Notes under the pieces: generated by a model
The model's input: the letters and a program-made list of their open reading frames with translations, nothing else
Told to the model about the DNA's origin: nothing
Database searches by the model: none
Translations under genes and position numbers: made by a program
Source of the DNA: Papio anubis
Taxonomy: Eukaryota > Chordata > Mammalia > Primates > Cercopithecidae
Direction: 5' to 3'
NCBI RefSeq assembly: GCF_008728515.1
Contig: NC_044976.1
Coordinates: forward strand, 209,127,467 to 209,191,466
Length of the DNA: 64,000 bases
Shown here: piece by piece, positions 50,371 through 63,982 of the stretch
Numbering within the stretch: the first letter of the stretch is position 1
Layout: each line of letters opens with the position of its first letter

Positions 50371-50521
50371 TGAGGCAGAAATAATACAACGGAATAGGAT
50401 ACACTCTAGTCCAAGAATTTTACAGTTAAAAACTGAAGTTAAGAAAACTATTGTCTTTTAACACAACAACTGGAAATTGCTTCAAAATAATACCATGAAG
50501 TTCTTTGCCTAAAATTTGGAA

Positions 50522-50596
50522 GAAAAATTGTTTCTTTATTTTTCCTCTGAAAAATTGTTTCTTTATTTTTCCTTTGAAAATTATTTACTGATTTTC
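50522..50596. repeat. 27-bp tandem repeat, 2.5 copies
   Basis: 'gaaaaattgtttctttattt' plus 'ttcctct' at 50522-50548 is repeated at 50549-50575 with one difference. A partial, diverged third copy follows. Confidence 0.92.
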
Positions 50597-50678
50597 AAAG
50601 CTGGAAATCTGAAATTTTGACAACATGTTCTAGATTGCTCTGAGTACCACTGACTACCAAGGAAATTGACATTGAGGA

Positions 50679-51093
50679 TTTTTTTTTTTTTTTCAAGTTC
50701 TGGGATACATGTGCAGAATGTGCAGGTTTGTTACATAGGTATACATGTGCCATGGTGGTTTGCTGTACCTATCAACCCATCATCTGGGTTTTAAGCCCTG
50801 CATGCATTAGATATTTGTCCTAATGCTCTCCTCCCCTTGCCCCTCACCCTCTGATAGGCCTGAGTGTGTGATGTTCCGCTCCCTGTGTCCATGTGTTCAA
50901 AAGAAGACATTTATGTGGCCAACAAACATATGAAAAAAAGCTCATCATCACTGGTCATTAGTGAAATGCAAATCAAAACCATAATGAGACACTATCTCAT
51001 GCCAGTTAAAAGGGTGATTATTAAAAAGTCAGGAAACAATAAATGCTGGTGAGGCTGTGGAGAAATTGGAATGCTTTCACACTGTTGGAGGGT
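50679..51093 (-). mobile_element. L1 insertion with 5' inversion (twin-primed)
   Basis: A T-run (50679-50693) and antisense L1 3' end ('caagttctgggatacatgtg' to 'ccctgtgtccatgtgttc', 50694-50898) join head-on to a sense-strand ORF2 segment, 50897-51093. That segment encodes 'MKKSSSSLVISEMQIKT' and 'IIKKSGNNKCW'. Opposite orientations with a 'tc' microhomology, and a gap of several hundred bases of L1 between the parts, are the hallmark of twin priming. Target-site duplication is unclear. Confidence 0.9.
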
Positions 51094-52431
51094 GTTTTTA
51101 TAAACATGCACTGAGGTGAGGGTGAAGGTTAAATTTAGCTATTAAATACATGTATCAATGGTATTTTTTGAATGATTCTCTTAGCTTAATCTCATCATCC
51201 CCTGGTATTTTTTCCTGATGTTTTCATATACTAGTCTTCCTAACTCTTTGTCTGTGTTCTCTAAGTCTCAGAGGGGAAAGAACTATCTTTCCCATTGTTA
51301 GGTTCATGGCTAAGGTTCCCATAACAAAAATTAACAGGAGAAAAGCATACACATTTACTTCGTATAAATTTTATATGACATGGGAACCTTCAGAAGGGGA
51401 GATTCAAAGAAGCAGGTAAACCCAGGTATTTTTATGTTTAGATCTGATGAAGATACACATGGAGAAGTATGGTTAGAGGACAAAAAAAAAGCATACTCTA
51501 ATAGTAATAAACTTGGGAGAACTTAGCAAGGCCTGTTTGTTCAGATTCTTCTCTGTGTCCCTGTGTCTTCAAAGATAGGGATATTCCCGGTATTCCTAGA
51601 TACTGCAAGGTATAGGGTGGACATTTCTCATGTGAGGGTCTTATGACCATCTTCAAGGAAGGTTAGGATGTCTTTTCTAGGTTTTACAGCCTGCTTCAGG
51701 GGAAGAGGGCAGAAGAAGGTCAGAGAGTGACTTCCTGCTTCTGCTATTTTCTCAGATGCCAAGATGCTGTATGTTAGGGTAGACTGTCCTAAGCCCCATC
51801 AACCCTCATATACTTTTCATAAGGCGTGTGACTTTGAACAAATAAATGAAAGGATTTCACCCCTCAAGTCAGTCAAATATTGGTTGAATTCAATCAGCTA
51901 AAGTCTTTTTTTTAATAATGTGCACCCACACTACACACATATGTACTGTGCACTTAAACACACAAAAAATCCACATCTTACATTTATGTATAAACATAGC
52001 CAGAAGCTATATTTGGCTTCACAAGGACAGAGTTTATGAGAGCTGAGAGCTGCGGTGGATTAGAAGAAAGTAAGACATTCTTTTAAAAAACGAATCTGAT
52101 TTTAAAATTGTCCGTCAACCTCATTTCTACCTATCCATCAAACACTGTCTGCAGGAGGTGAAGTCAGCCCCATGCATCATATAGTTCTAGCTTCTCCTCA
52201 TCTGTTGATTCTCTTCCTCCCGTTACCGTCCCCTCAGCCCCCTTTGTGGTGACCAGAGTCTTCTCACACTGCAGGAAAAACAGCGTTCCAATTCTTGCCT
52301 TATCTCTGCAGCGTGTATATGTTTTTTTGCTCCTTCTCTGTTCATATAACTTTGGACAAACTTGATACAAAGTCAATTTTATAATAAAAGGACATATTTA
52401 TATTTATATATATAATATTTATATATTATAT
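51094..52431. other. No recognised gene; AT-rich tract at 52390-52435
   Basis: Nothing identified apart from TA-rich simple sequence abutting duplication copy B. Confidence 0.4.
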
Positions 52432-52620
52432 TTAGTGGGGCATTTATTTTCACATAGATATTCCAAATATACCTGAAAGACAGCTGCATCATCTTCCTCC
52501 GTCTGATCCACTGATGCCTCTGTGTGTCATATTCCAATGTTTTACCAAGTTATTGAAGCTAGAAATTCTAATTGCTACCTCTTCATTCCCTGGCCCCTAC
52601 ATCTAATCAAGTACCAAGGC
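52432..52620 (+). repeat. 189-bp direct duplication, copy B
   Basis: Partner of 35760-35948, about 90% identical with no gaps. On the left it abuts a TA-rich tract. On the right it ends exactly where an antisense MLT1-like LTR begins. Confidence 0.88.
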
Positions 52621-53100
52621 TCTTATTATCTATTGCTATAAAACAAACCACACCAAAATGTAGTGACTTAAAGCAGTAGCCATTTGCTCACATTTCTTCA
52701 GTTTGGGGTAGTCTCAGCTAAGTAGTCTTCTGCTCGTCGGGCCTGGGGTCACTCCTGTGACCACAGTTACCTGGAGGTTCAACCAGAGCCAGATGGCCCA
52801 GGATGGTTTCATTCACAACTAGGGTGGCTAGCAGGACTCTCTGAGGGTGTTTACATTCTCCTCTACGTGGCCAATCCAGCAAAACAGTTGAGTTTCTTAT
52901 GACAGTCTTGCCAGTCCAAGATGGGGAGGGCAGAGGCAGCAGGCCTCTGAAGTCACAAATGTCATGCTGTTCCCATCCTGCTATAGGTCAAGGCAAGTCA
53001 CACCGCCAGCCCCATTCAAGGGGTGAGGAAACAGGCTTGCATAACAGGAAGAGCAGCAAACAAGTTGGGAACATGTTTAATTTATCACAACCATCCTAAG
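52621..53100 (-). mobile_element. MLT1-like MaLR LTR
   Basis: 'ttattatctattgctataaa', 'aaaatgtagtgacttaaagc', 'tccagcaaaacagttgagtt', 'cagtccaagatggggagggc' and 'ccccattcaaggggtgagga' follow the reverse complement of an older MLT1 subgroup. It is a non-coding solo LTR. Confidence 0.65.
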
Positions 53101-53689
53101 TTCTGTGGAATTCATTTAAGTAGTAGTAAATATGCAAATAAGAGAAATAACAATTTCATGTTGCAAGTCTGAAAATTGGGAAAACAAGAGCCTGATGTCA
53201 TTTAAAAACCTCTAACAAGATTCACTCAGAAACCATGACCCCGTGATAGGTGAAATGAAACCACAAAAATATTTCTGTTTTCCATTTTACTTATACTTAC
53301 TGACATCTGTCTCCATCTAAGCTTCATCTACTGAAGACAGGTCTTTTTGGACAGCTACCAGGTTTATAATTTATTGTAAGGGGAATCATGTCAGGATATG
53401 TTCAATGGCTCATAATGTTTAATGAAGCAGTGACTTGGAGCCCAAAGTAAAACTACTCAGGGGAAAAAAAAAAATGTCTTCTATTTAAATAGAAACTCTG
53501 ACAATTGTTTAGGTAATGAGGATACCTTTATTTTACTACTCATTTTATTTATAACTTAAACCCAAAATTGAAATGAGTTTTCAAAGGAAGCAGATTATTT
53601 TTGACGTTAGTAACAAGGGGCCAGTGAATGCCATTCATCATTGCTTTTTATTGTATTTTAAATATTTTCAGTTCATCACTTTACTTGTT
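53101..53689. other. No recognised gene or repeat
   Basis: AT-rich sequence. Nothing identified. Confidence 0.4.
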
Positions 53690-53800
53690 GGTCTTCTCCA
53701 TTGTCTAATGTCTACTCTCTGAGACAAGGGACATGTCTTATTTGAATGTTAATTCCCAGTGTCTAACACAGTGCTCAATTCATGGTCCTTAATAGTAGAA
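53690..53800 (+). mobile_element. L2 LINE 3' end fragment
   Basis: 'gagacaagggacatgtctta' and 'cccagtgtctaacacagtgc' match the L2 3'UTR ('gagggcagggacttgtct ... cccagcgcctagaacagtgc'). Confidence 0.6.
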
Positions 53801-53869
53801 CAATAGATATAGGTGGGGCAATGTTAATGGAGGTGGTCTGAGCATGAGAGTCCTGGGAGCTATTTCTAA

Positions 53870-54085
53870 TAATAGTAGCAGCTGACATGGATTGAACACT
53901 TAACATGTGCCAGGGCTCTTGTGGGTACCTTACACATACATGCCACCCAACCTTCCAGATAAGTATTTCATTTCTCCCACTTCACATACAAGCAAACCAA
54001 AGGAGAAGAACTTGCCATATGTCTGGGGTCACAGATCCAGTATGTGTAAATTACAGCCCAGATCCAAACCAAACCATTAACCAGC
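53870..54085 (-). mobile_element. MIR SINE
   Basis: Antisense MIR: 'gattgaacacttaacatgtg', 'cagggctcttgtgggtacct', 'tctcccacttcacatacaag' and 'agaacttgccatatgtctgg'. Confidence 0.8.
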
Positions 54086-54147
54086 AGCTTTCACTCCTTT
54101 TTCAAGCTGGTCAAAACTAATAACTCAGTTTCTCCTTGCCTCAGTGA

Positions 54148-54485
54148 TCTTTTTTTTCTTTTTCTTTTCTTTCTTTCTTTTTTTTTTTTTTTTTTTTTGG
54201 CAGGGTCTCGTTCTGTCACCCAGACTGGAGTGCAGTGGTGCGATCATAGGTCACTACAGCCTCGAACTCCTGCTCAAGTGATCCTCCCACCTCAGTCTTC
54301 CAAAGAGCTAGGATGGACTATGGGTGCACACCACCATGCCCAGCTAATTTTTTTAAAGTTTTTTTGGTAGGGACAGGGTCTTGCTGTGTTGCTCAGACTG
54401 GTCTCAAACTCTTGGCCTCAAGAAATCCTTCTACCTAGGCCTCCCAAAGCATTGGGATTATAGGTGTGAGCCACTGTGTCCAGCC
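54148..54485 (-). mobile_element. AluJ-like, full length, long T/CTTT tail
   Basis: Antisense Alu with AluJ-type 'cactacagcctcgaactcct' and the end 'ccactgtgtccagcc'. The tail is an imperfect (CTTT)n plus a T-run. Short 'cagtga' duplications flank it (54142-54147 and 54485-54490). Confidence 0.9.
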
Positions 54486-54521
54486 AGTGACTTCCATTTT
54501 AATGGCAAAATTAATACCTAC

Positions 54522-55665
54522 TTCATTCAACATATATTCATTGAACCACCTGTGTCTTGGGAACTATTAATATTTTAGTTTCTTAGGCCCTTAGGTTTCA
54601 GAGACGAACAAAAGTGACCTAGTTCCTGACATTATTCAGTTCACATTCTAGTCAGGGGAATGGATACAGAAAGGATGTAAAAATATACAGTGTATAAGTG
54701 GGTGATAAATATTCTAGGGGAAAAATGCGAAAAGGGAACGTGCGTGGAATGGGGTGGTGATGGGGGAACTGCAGATTGCCATTTTAGGTCGGAATTTCAG
54801 AGAAAGCCTCACTGAGAGGTGATGGTTGAGCAACAAACTGAAGAAGTTGAGGGAGCGGCCGGTGGCTGCGGAGGAGGGACTTTTCAGGTGAGGAGGTGAG
54901 GGGCCAGCAGGTGCACATGCCCTGAGACAGGCGTGTGAACGGCTTGTTCCCAAAAAGCACTCAGGTCAGCCAGGCAGGGCAGCAAGCCAGGGGATGTTTA
55001 CTGAGACTGGGAAGACGAGAGGACAGGTTGGGAGGGAAGGGTATATTTTAGAAATTGTAATTTGAAGTGCCTATTGGATATCCAAGGGGAGATGTTGAGG
55101 AGGTTCGCAGGTAGATGGAAGAGTCAGGAAAGATGCCTGGAAGACATCTAGGCTGGTGAATACCCATGGAAGTCATCGGTCTCTACTGAGTGTTTAAAGC
55201 TGCAGCAGCTCAGAGAGGGAAGAGAAAAACAGACTTTTGGGGAGTTGTCCATGAAGAGATGATCCATTGAGGTGGGATCCTGAGCCTTGCATGAGAAGGT
55301 GAAGAAGCAGAAATTGAGGAGGAAGACAGTGCAGGCAAAGGGACTGGCTTAGTGCAAGAACATGGAGCAAGGGGTGGTTTGGAATGACAAGGGGGCAGGC
55401 AGGAGTCAGATGTGGCATTTCAGGACATGAATGGAGAGGCAAGAAAGGGGGTGGGAGGAAGTGGTGATGAGGTCAGAGAAACAGACTGGAGAGCCAGGTT
55501 GCTACTGTCTTTCTATGACATGCTAAGGAATTTAGTGTCTGTTCTGCAACCACATGGGAGATATTGAAGGTTTTTAAGAAGGAAAGTGACGTGATCAGAT
55601 GCATCATTTAGAAAACTAAAAGGCAGCATCGTGAAGGTAAATTGGAGACGAGAAAAACTTAAGTC
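54522..55665 (-). mobile_element. L2 LINE, ~1.1 kb antisense
   Basis: Begins 'ttcattcaacatatattcat' and proceeds through 'ttcagttcacattctagtca', 'agaaagcctcactgagaggt', 'gtggcatttcaggacatgaa' and 'ttaagaaggaaagtgacgtg' plus 'atcagatgc', in reverse-complement L2 order. Confidence 0.72.
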
Positions 55666-55800
55666 ATATACGTAACAACTTTCAGCAAAGTTGAAAGTGA
55701 TAGCCACAAGGTATGAAAGCCAAGAGCTATGGAAAGGCTGTATGTACCTTTCCTTGTCAAAAAACAATTTCCAAAGGGACCAGTAGTGGCCTTTGTTTAC

Positions 55801-55814
55801 TGTTACTTTTTCTT
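55801..55814. repeat. Target-site duplication of fold-back L1, left copy
   Basis: 'tgttactttttctt', identical to 56128-56141. These bracket the L1-derived insertion. Confidence 0.8.
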
Positions 55815-56127
55815 TTTTTATTATTATGCTTTAAGTTCTGGGGTACATGTGCAGAGCGTTCAGGTATGTTACATAGGTATACACATGCCATGGTTGCTCG
55901 CTGCACCCATCAACCTGACATCTACATTAGGTATTTCTCCTAATGCTGTCCCTCCCCTACCTTCCCAACCACCCTTTAGAAGTAGATTATAATTTTAGAA
56001 GGAAAGTTGTAAAGATAAGAAAGTCCTTCAAGGCAAAACTGTTAGCCATATCATATTATGCTCTATCAAAAATTATGAGTAAAAGTAACATTAGACACTT
56101 CTCAAAAGAAAACATTTATGCAGCTAA
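55815..56127 (-). mobile_element. Short L1 insertion with internal fold-back of target DNA
   Basis: From left to right: L1 tail and antisense 3'UTR end ('gctttaagttctggggtaca' to 'tgctgtccctcccc', to about 55972); a 121-bp inverted copy of the downstream flank (55973-56093); a 31-nt sense-strand L1 ORF2 piece (56094-56124) containing 'cttctcaaaagaaaacattt'; then the right target-site duplication. The same ORF2 region appears in the inverted part of the L1 at 50897. Confidence 0.85.
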
Positions 56128-56245
56128 TGTTACTTTTTCTTATAATTTTTAATCGAATATAATATGATATGGCTAACAGCTTTGTCTTGAAGGAGTTTCT
56201 TATCTTGACAACTTTCCTTCTAAAATTATAATCTACTTCTAAAGG
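55973..56245. repeat. 121-bp inverted repeat with 31-nt loop
   Basis: Left arm 55973-56093, loop 56094-56124, right arm 56125-56245. The arms match in reverse complement with about 10 differences in 121 bases (~92%) and no gaps. For example, 'tttagaagtagattataatt' on the left equals the complement of 'aattataatctacttctaaa' on the right. Single-stranded DNA or RNA would form a long hairpin. Confidence 0.96.
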
Positions 56246-56604
56246 TGAGTGCAATGTAAATATTCATATATTTTACACAGGGCTGGACCCTCAGGTGTCA
56301 CTGTAATTAATCATTTCATTTAACTTGTAAAGGAACTAGATTAAATCCCATTTTGATTTAACATATGAAAAAGAAAGATAGTGTCAATTCAGAAATGCCC
56401 TTGAGTTTTCTATCCCACAATGACATTACCCACATAATGCTGATCAAATGTTAGCATTTCATTGTGGAAAACCAATGGAGCATCCTGTCCAAATACAAGC
56501 CATAGGTGCCAGGCATCTGTATACCTTAAGGTTTGTGAAGGTAACTCTTCGTGATTAAAACATGAGCTTTTTCTTGGTGTTAATAGAGACTGAGTGTAAA
56601 GCCA
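56246..56604. other. No recognised gene or repeat
   Basis: Nothing identified. Confidence 0.4.
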
Positions 56605-56760
56605 TATTTCTTGCACATTTGTTCTGTGCCAGGCACTCTCACATGAGTTTTCATTTAATTTTTAAAACGCGGTGATACAGGTGTAATGTGACAAGTGAAA
56701 AAACTGAAGCTCAGAGAGTAAATAATGTGACTAAGAACAAGCAAATCTTCTCCGAATTGA
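56605..56760 (-). mobile_element. MIR SINE fragment
   Basis: 'ttctgtgccaggcactctca', 'gagttttcatttaattttta' and 'gaaaaaactgaagctcagag' are antisense MIR landmarks. Confidence 0.7.
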
Positions 56761-57402
<642 letters not shown>

Positions 57403-57584
57403 TGTTGCTCTATTTCAGTCCATTAACAAGATATTTGTCTAAGTTTGACAAATAATTAAAGAAATTACAAGAAAAATCAAAATTAGCACTTATATCATGC
57501 AAAAATATAAATTATTTTATTTTTCCCACATATAAGTAAACTGATTTCTAGTATTATTTTCTTATCAAGGAACTCAATAAATAT

Positions 57585-57705
57585 GATTCATTACATAAAT
57601 ATTTATTGCGCACCCACTATCTGCCAGACATTGATCTGAGAGCTGATTAGGGAATGGTAAACAAAATAAACAAAAATTCCTGACTTTGGATCATAAATTC
57701 AGCTC
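57585..57705 (-). mobile_element. L2 LINE 3' end fragment
   Basis: 'ttcattacataaatatttat', 'tgcgcacccactatctgcca' and 'ggtaaacaaaataaacaaaa' match reverse-complement L2. Confidence 0.7.
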
Positions 57706-58105
57706 AAGTTTGTAGTAAGTCCAACTAAAGATGTCCATCAGAATTACTCAAAGAGCAGTTTAAAGATGCAGAGAACTTCCATTCAGGATCCTAGGAGGTT
57801 TACATCTTTTAAAAGCTTTGCTGGGGGTTGTGATTAGGAACCTGGGGATGAGAGATTTTACTAATGTAGCAGCTGCTCACATTATTTCCCCATTAAACCT
57901 GTTCTTGCTCCTCTTTCCCTATCAAATCCCTACCCTTTGGTCAAGCTTGGAAAGCATGGAAAGCAATTTGAGAAAAAACAGAGCACAGAATTCTTGCTTT
58001 GAGAATGTGTGGCTTGCTCTGCATTTCAAAAGTATTAGTAACATGTTTTCAAATCATTTTATAAGTAAAATAATGCTTATAATCTATTAGAAACATAGAC
58101 ACTTA
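57706..58105. other. No recognised gene or repeat
   Basis: A 90-codon open frame (57818-58090) has no recognisable family. Confidence 0.4.
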
Positions 58106-58402
58106 GACCGGGTGCGGCGGCTCACACCTGCATTACCAGCACTTTGGGAGACCAAGGTGGACTGATCACTTGAGGCCAAGAGTTCAAAACAAGCCTGGCC
58201 AACATGGTGAAACCCCATCTCTACTAAAAATACAGAAAAAAAATTAGCTGGGCATGGTGTCACATGCCTGTAATCCCAGCTACTTGGAAGGCCAAGGCAC
58301 GAGAATTGCTTGAACCCCAAGAGGCAGAGGTTGCAGTGAGCTGAAATCGTGCCACGACTCCAGCCTGAGCTATAGGTGAGACTCTGCCTCAAAAAAATAA
58401 AC
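58106..58402 (+). mobile_element. Alu (AluS-like), full length, diverged
   Basis: Sense Alu from 'gaccgggtgcggcggctcac' to 'gactctgcctcaaaaaaa', with the AluS/J phrase 'gatcacttgaggccaagagt'. Confidence 0.92.
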
Positions 58403-60025
<1,623 letters not shown>

Positions 60026-60041
60026 TGAAGTGTGGAGGGTA

Positions 60042-60566
60042 GCTTTGTATATTTTCTGAGCATTTGAGATTCAGGGTGCTGGAAGTGAGTTTGTACAAGG
60101 GCAGTTTAATCACTAACCAGAATTTTCATATGTGTTAAATAAGAGTTTCTGCTGTAAAAGGCATTAAAATTTACGTAGGGTATTCTGACCTCAAAATACT
60201 TCACTTAAGGTATTGAAGAAGTTGCCTGGCCAAATGGTGAGAAAACACTTGAGTTATAAGAAGTTGTGTGAATGTTACAGAGTAATAATACCATGGCTTT
60301 GAATCTCAGTTAAAAGTTTAAAAAGCCCCATGGCTGCTGTTTAAGAAATAATTATTCAAAGATTGAATGTTCATTAATTGGTAACACACTTGTGCTATTA
60401 CATTGTTATATTGTAAGAATCACCCATTCTTCCACACCTTTTATTACCACTCTCTTCTGAACACCCCCTCTCATGCTACTTCGTTTTGTATATACTTTCG
60501 TCATTGCACTCGTAACTCAGCAGTAGAGTTTTCCAGGTACGTGATGGGCTGGCTGGCAGATGATTT
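60042..60566. other. No recognised gene or repeat
   Basis: Nothing identified. Confidence 0.4.
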
Positions 60567-60581
60567 AATAAATGTGTGCAG

Positions 60582-61164
<583 letters not shown>

Positions 61165-61560
61165 TGTTAAATTAAATTTAGCCTAAAGCTGCCTCCTCAT
61201 GTATTTTAAGCTTGGCCTGCAGGTTTCTCCACTTAGGTTATAGTGAACTGTAACCTAACAGGATGTGTAAACATATTGTAACCTAGTCTTGCTTTAATCA
61301 CAGAGTTTTAGCCAGTCAAAGGCGGCCAACTGTTCAATCTTGTTCAAATAAGGCAGACACCAAACTGTAACCAGTCCAGCTTTTTCTGAACCTCACTTCC
61401 ATTTTCTGTGCCTCACTTTCCTTCTTCTGTACATAAATTCTATCTTACAATGTGGTACCTTAGTCTCTACATTTTCTGGTTGGTAGGACTGCTCAATTTG
61501 CAAATCATTTTTTGCTCAAACTCTGTTAAATTTAATTTGTCTAAAGTTTTTCTTTTGACA
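61165..61560 (+). mobile_element. Solo LTR, ERV1-like
   Basis: A 396-bp unit starting TG ('tgttaaattaaatttagcc') and ending CA ('gtttttcttttgaca'). It has the gammaretrovirus-like LTR layout: 'gttttagccagtcaaaggc', 'ggcagacaccaaactgtaac', 'ttctgtacataaattctatc' and 'tttgctcaaactctgttaaa'. The likely poly(A) signal 'aataaa' before 'ctctg' is lost. Flanking 4-bp words 'ccaa' and 'ccag' could be the decayed target duplication. No internal viral genes are present. Subfamily not named. Confidence 0.65.
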
Positions 61561-61614
61561 CCAGTTATCTCCTGATGTATCGTTTCATTGTATCCTTAAG
61601 AAAGGAGAAAAGGA

Positions 61615-61930
<316 letters not shown>

Positions 61931-61944
61931 AAAGGAGAAAAGGA

Positions 61945-62354
61945 CTTCTTTGGGATTTCTGCTAATATGAAGATGTATGAAATAACTTGATTACCCCTTC
62001 AAGGATGATATTCATTGAAGTGTTATTCATTGTCAATTTCGATATGCATCCTTTTTGTTATTCTAGGGAAAAATAAGAGCAAAGTTTCTAGGATAGGTGC
62101 CAACCACCCAGTACATTTCTATAATTTAGTTTTTGCAAAGTAAATCTATAATTTACATCAGTCATCTCCAACTGATTTATACTGCTAAGAACAAATGGCC
62201 ATTGGGCACCTAAATAAAATTCATATTATTGGGATTCTTTTTATTAAGATGCTTTTACTTATAATTTTTTAGATACTGGACCTCTAGGCTAAGTGCTAAT
62301 TTATGTAAGTAGCTAGTGAAACTCCAGAGAAACAAAAAATGATCCGTTTGGAAC
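61945..62354. other. No recognised gene or repeat
   Basis: Nothing identified. Confidence 0.4.
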
Positions 62355-62585
62355 AAAGAGCACAGGCACTCAGTCAGACCGATGAGGATTCTCATCTCAG
62401 ATCCACCGAGTTATTCAAGGAACCTCAATTTTCTCATCTACAAAACAAGAACAGCAATAGGATGTACCTGATAAGATTTGTGGTGAATAAATGATTCAGG
62501 TAAAGTGCATAAGATTGGGTGTAACACAAACTAAGCATTTAAAAAATAGAAACTATAATAATATTAACATTATTTTAAAGGCATG
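62355..62585 (+). mobile_element. MIR SINE
   Basis: 'ggattctcatctcagatcca', 'cctcaattttctcatctaca', 'gatttgtggtgaataaatga' and 'taaagtgcataagattgggt' follow the MIR order. Confidence 0.75.
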
Positions 62586-62649
62586 TGAGAAGACACAAAA
62601 TGGAATAAGATTGCTGAAGAGCTCATCAGGACTACATATGGGATAGGAA

Positions 62650-63085
62650 ATGTGAAGCTGTGAAGTTGCCCTAACAAAAGCTCGTTTGTAGTTCAGTGGC
62701 TCAAGGAATGCATAAGTTTACATATTGTTCACTTATTGCTCTTCAACAAGTGTTCCAGGACAGTGAGTTCATCTTCTTGGGGTCATTTTCAAGGTCACTC
62801 TAATTACTATCATTGCAACATATGCAAAAGGCAAAAGAATATGGAAGAGCAAATGTGGGGGATTTGTGGTCAGACATGGACGCAGCACCCATCAGGTCCA
62901 CTCCTGACCTGATTGCACTGGGGAAAAAATCGTCAGAGAGCTATTCATAATTGCAAGGGATGCTGGGAAAAAGACTGTAGTTAGGCAGCCATATGTCCAG
63001 CCCTTGTTCTATTTCTGTCGGAGAAGAAGAGAAGGATTTTTTTCTTGAGCTGTTAGTCCTCTAAGAGAGATTGCCAGAGCACATA
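62650..63085 (-). mobile_element. MaLR/ERVL-type LTR fragment
   Basis: 'ggtcactctaattactatca', 'atggaagagcaaatgtgggg', 'ggtcagacatggacgcagca', 'aattgcaagggatgctggga' and 'ggcagccatatgtccagccc' plus 'gagattgccaga' follow the reverse complement of a common mammalian MaLR-type LTR. Subfamily uncertain. Confidence 0.5.
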
Positions 63086-63981
63086 CAGGTTGTAAAGAAA
63101 TTGCCTGCTTTTTGAGTATATGAGCCAGCTATAGTTTCTAGTTTTGTGGGGGGGTTTTTTCTCTTATTAAATTAGTGAGTGGAAATAAATAGCTTGCAAT
63201 ATGGTTTCCAGTTCTCATTGTTATAGAATTAGGTAATATTAACTTGTTAGCAAAATACCACCTTGAATAAATATCTTTCCCAACTGAAAAAATTATAGGA
63301 TACAAAAATAGAGGGTAAGTACCATGTGGATTTACTTTTTGTTTTTCATTTTCAAATGTGAATAATGTTTTCAGGTTGTGACAAACGACTGTCATATTTA
63401 TTCATTCAAACATTTAAAAAACAGAACAGTTTAATAAAGCTAATTTTTCTAATATGGAAAATTCTGAAACTACTCTGAAATGTGACAATAATTTTATTTT
63501 TGGTCTTTTTTTCAGTAGGCTTAAGCTATAATAGGATTCAAACATCAGAAGTCAAACAGAAAAGAAGAATTAGGGTCAGGGTTAAAAGGGTTAACCTTTC
63601 ATATATTGGTAAAGAAAATATGGAGTTTCAAGATATATATCATTTTTATTGATATTTACATAGAAGGAGATAGGCAATGTTTTTTTTATTTCTCTCTGGA
63701 GAAGCATAGTATTTGTTTGAAAGAACTATATTGGCAATCTGCCTCAGGTAGAGGGCAAGACTGCAAAGACATAAACTACTATGCATAAGATTAAAATAAT
63801 TTATATGCTTTCTGAAATCTATTATAGTGAGTATACAAATCCCTATCAAAGAGATTAGCTCTCAGAATGACTTCAAGTCAAAAGTATAGATATGTCATTA
63901 TAACTTTCCGAAGGCAAGAATTGTGTCTGTGTTGTTCAGAAGAGTACAACCCCATGATCTAGAGGGATACCTAGTATTAAT
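63086..63981. other. No recognised gene or repeat
   Basis: AT-rich sequence. Nothing identified. Confidence 0.4.
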
Positions 63982-63982
63982 A

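Noticed and set aside
50660..51115. Target-site duplication for the twin-primed L1 ('cattgagg' and 'cactgagg')
   Set aside because: It would need ~15 unexplained bases between the L1 end and the right copy, and it has a mismatch. Too weak to annotate.
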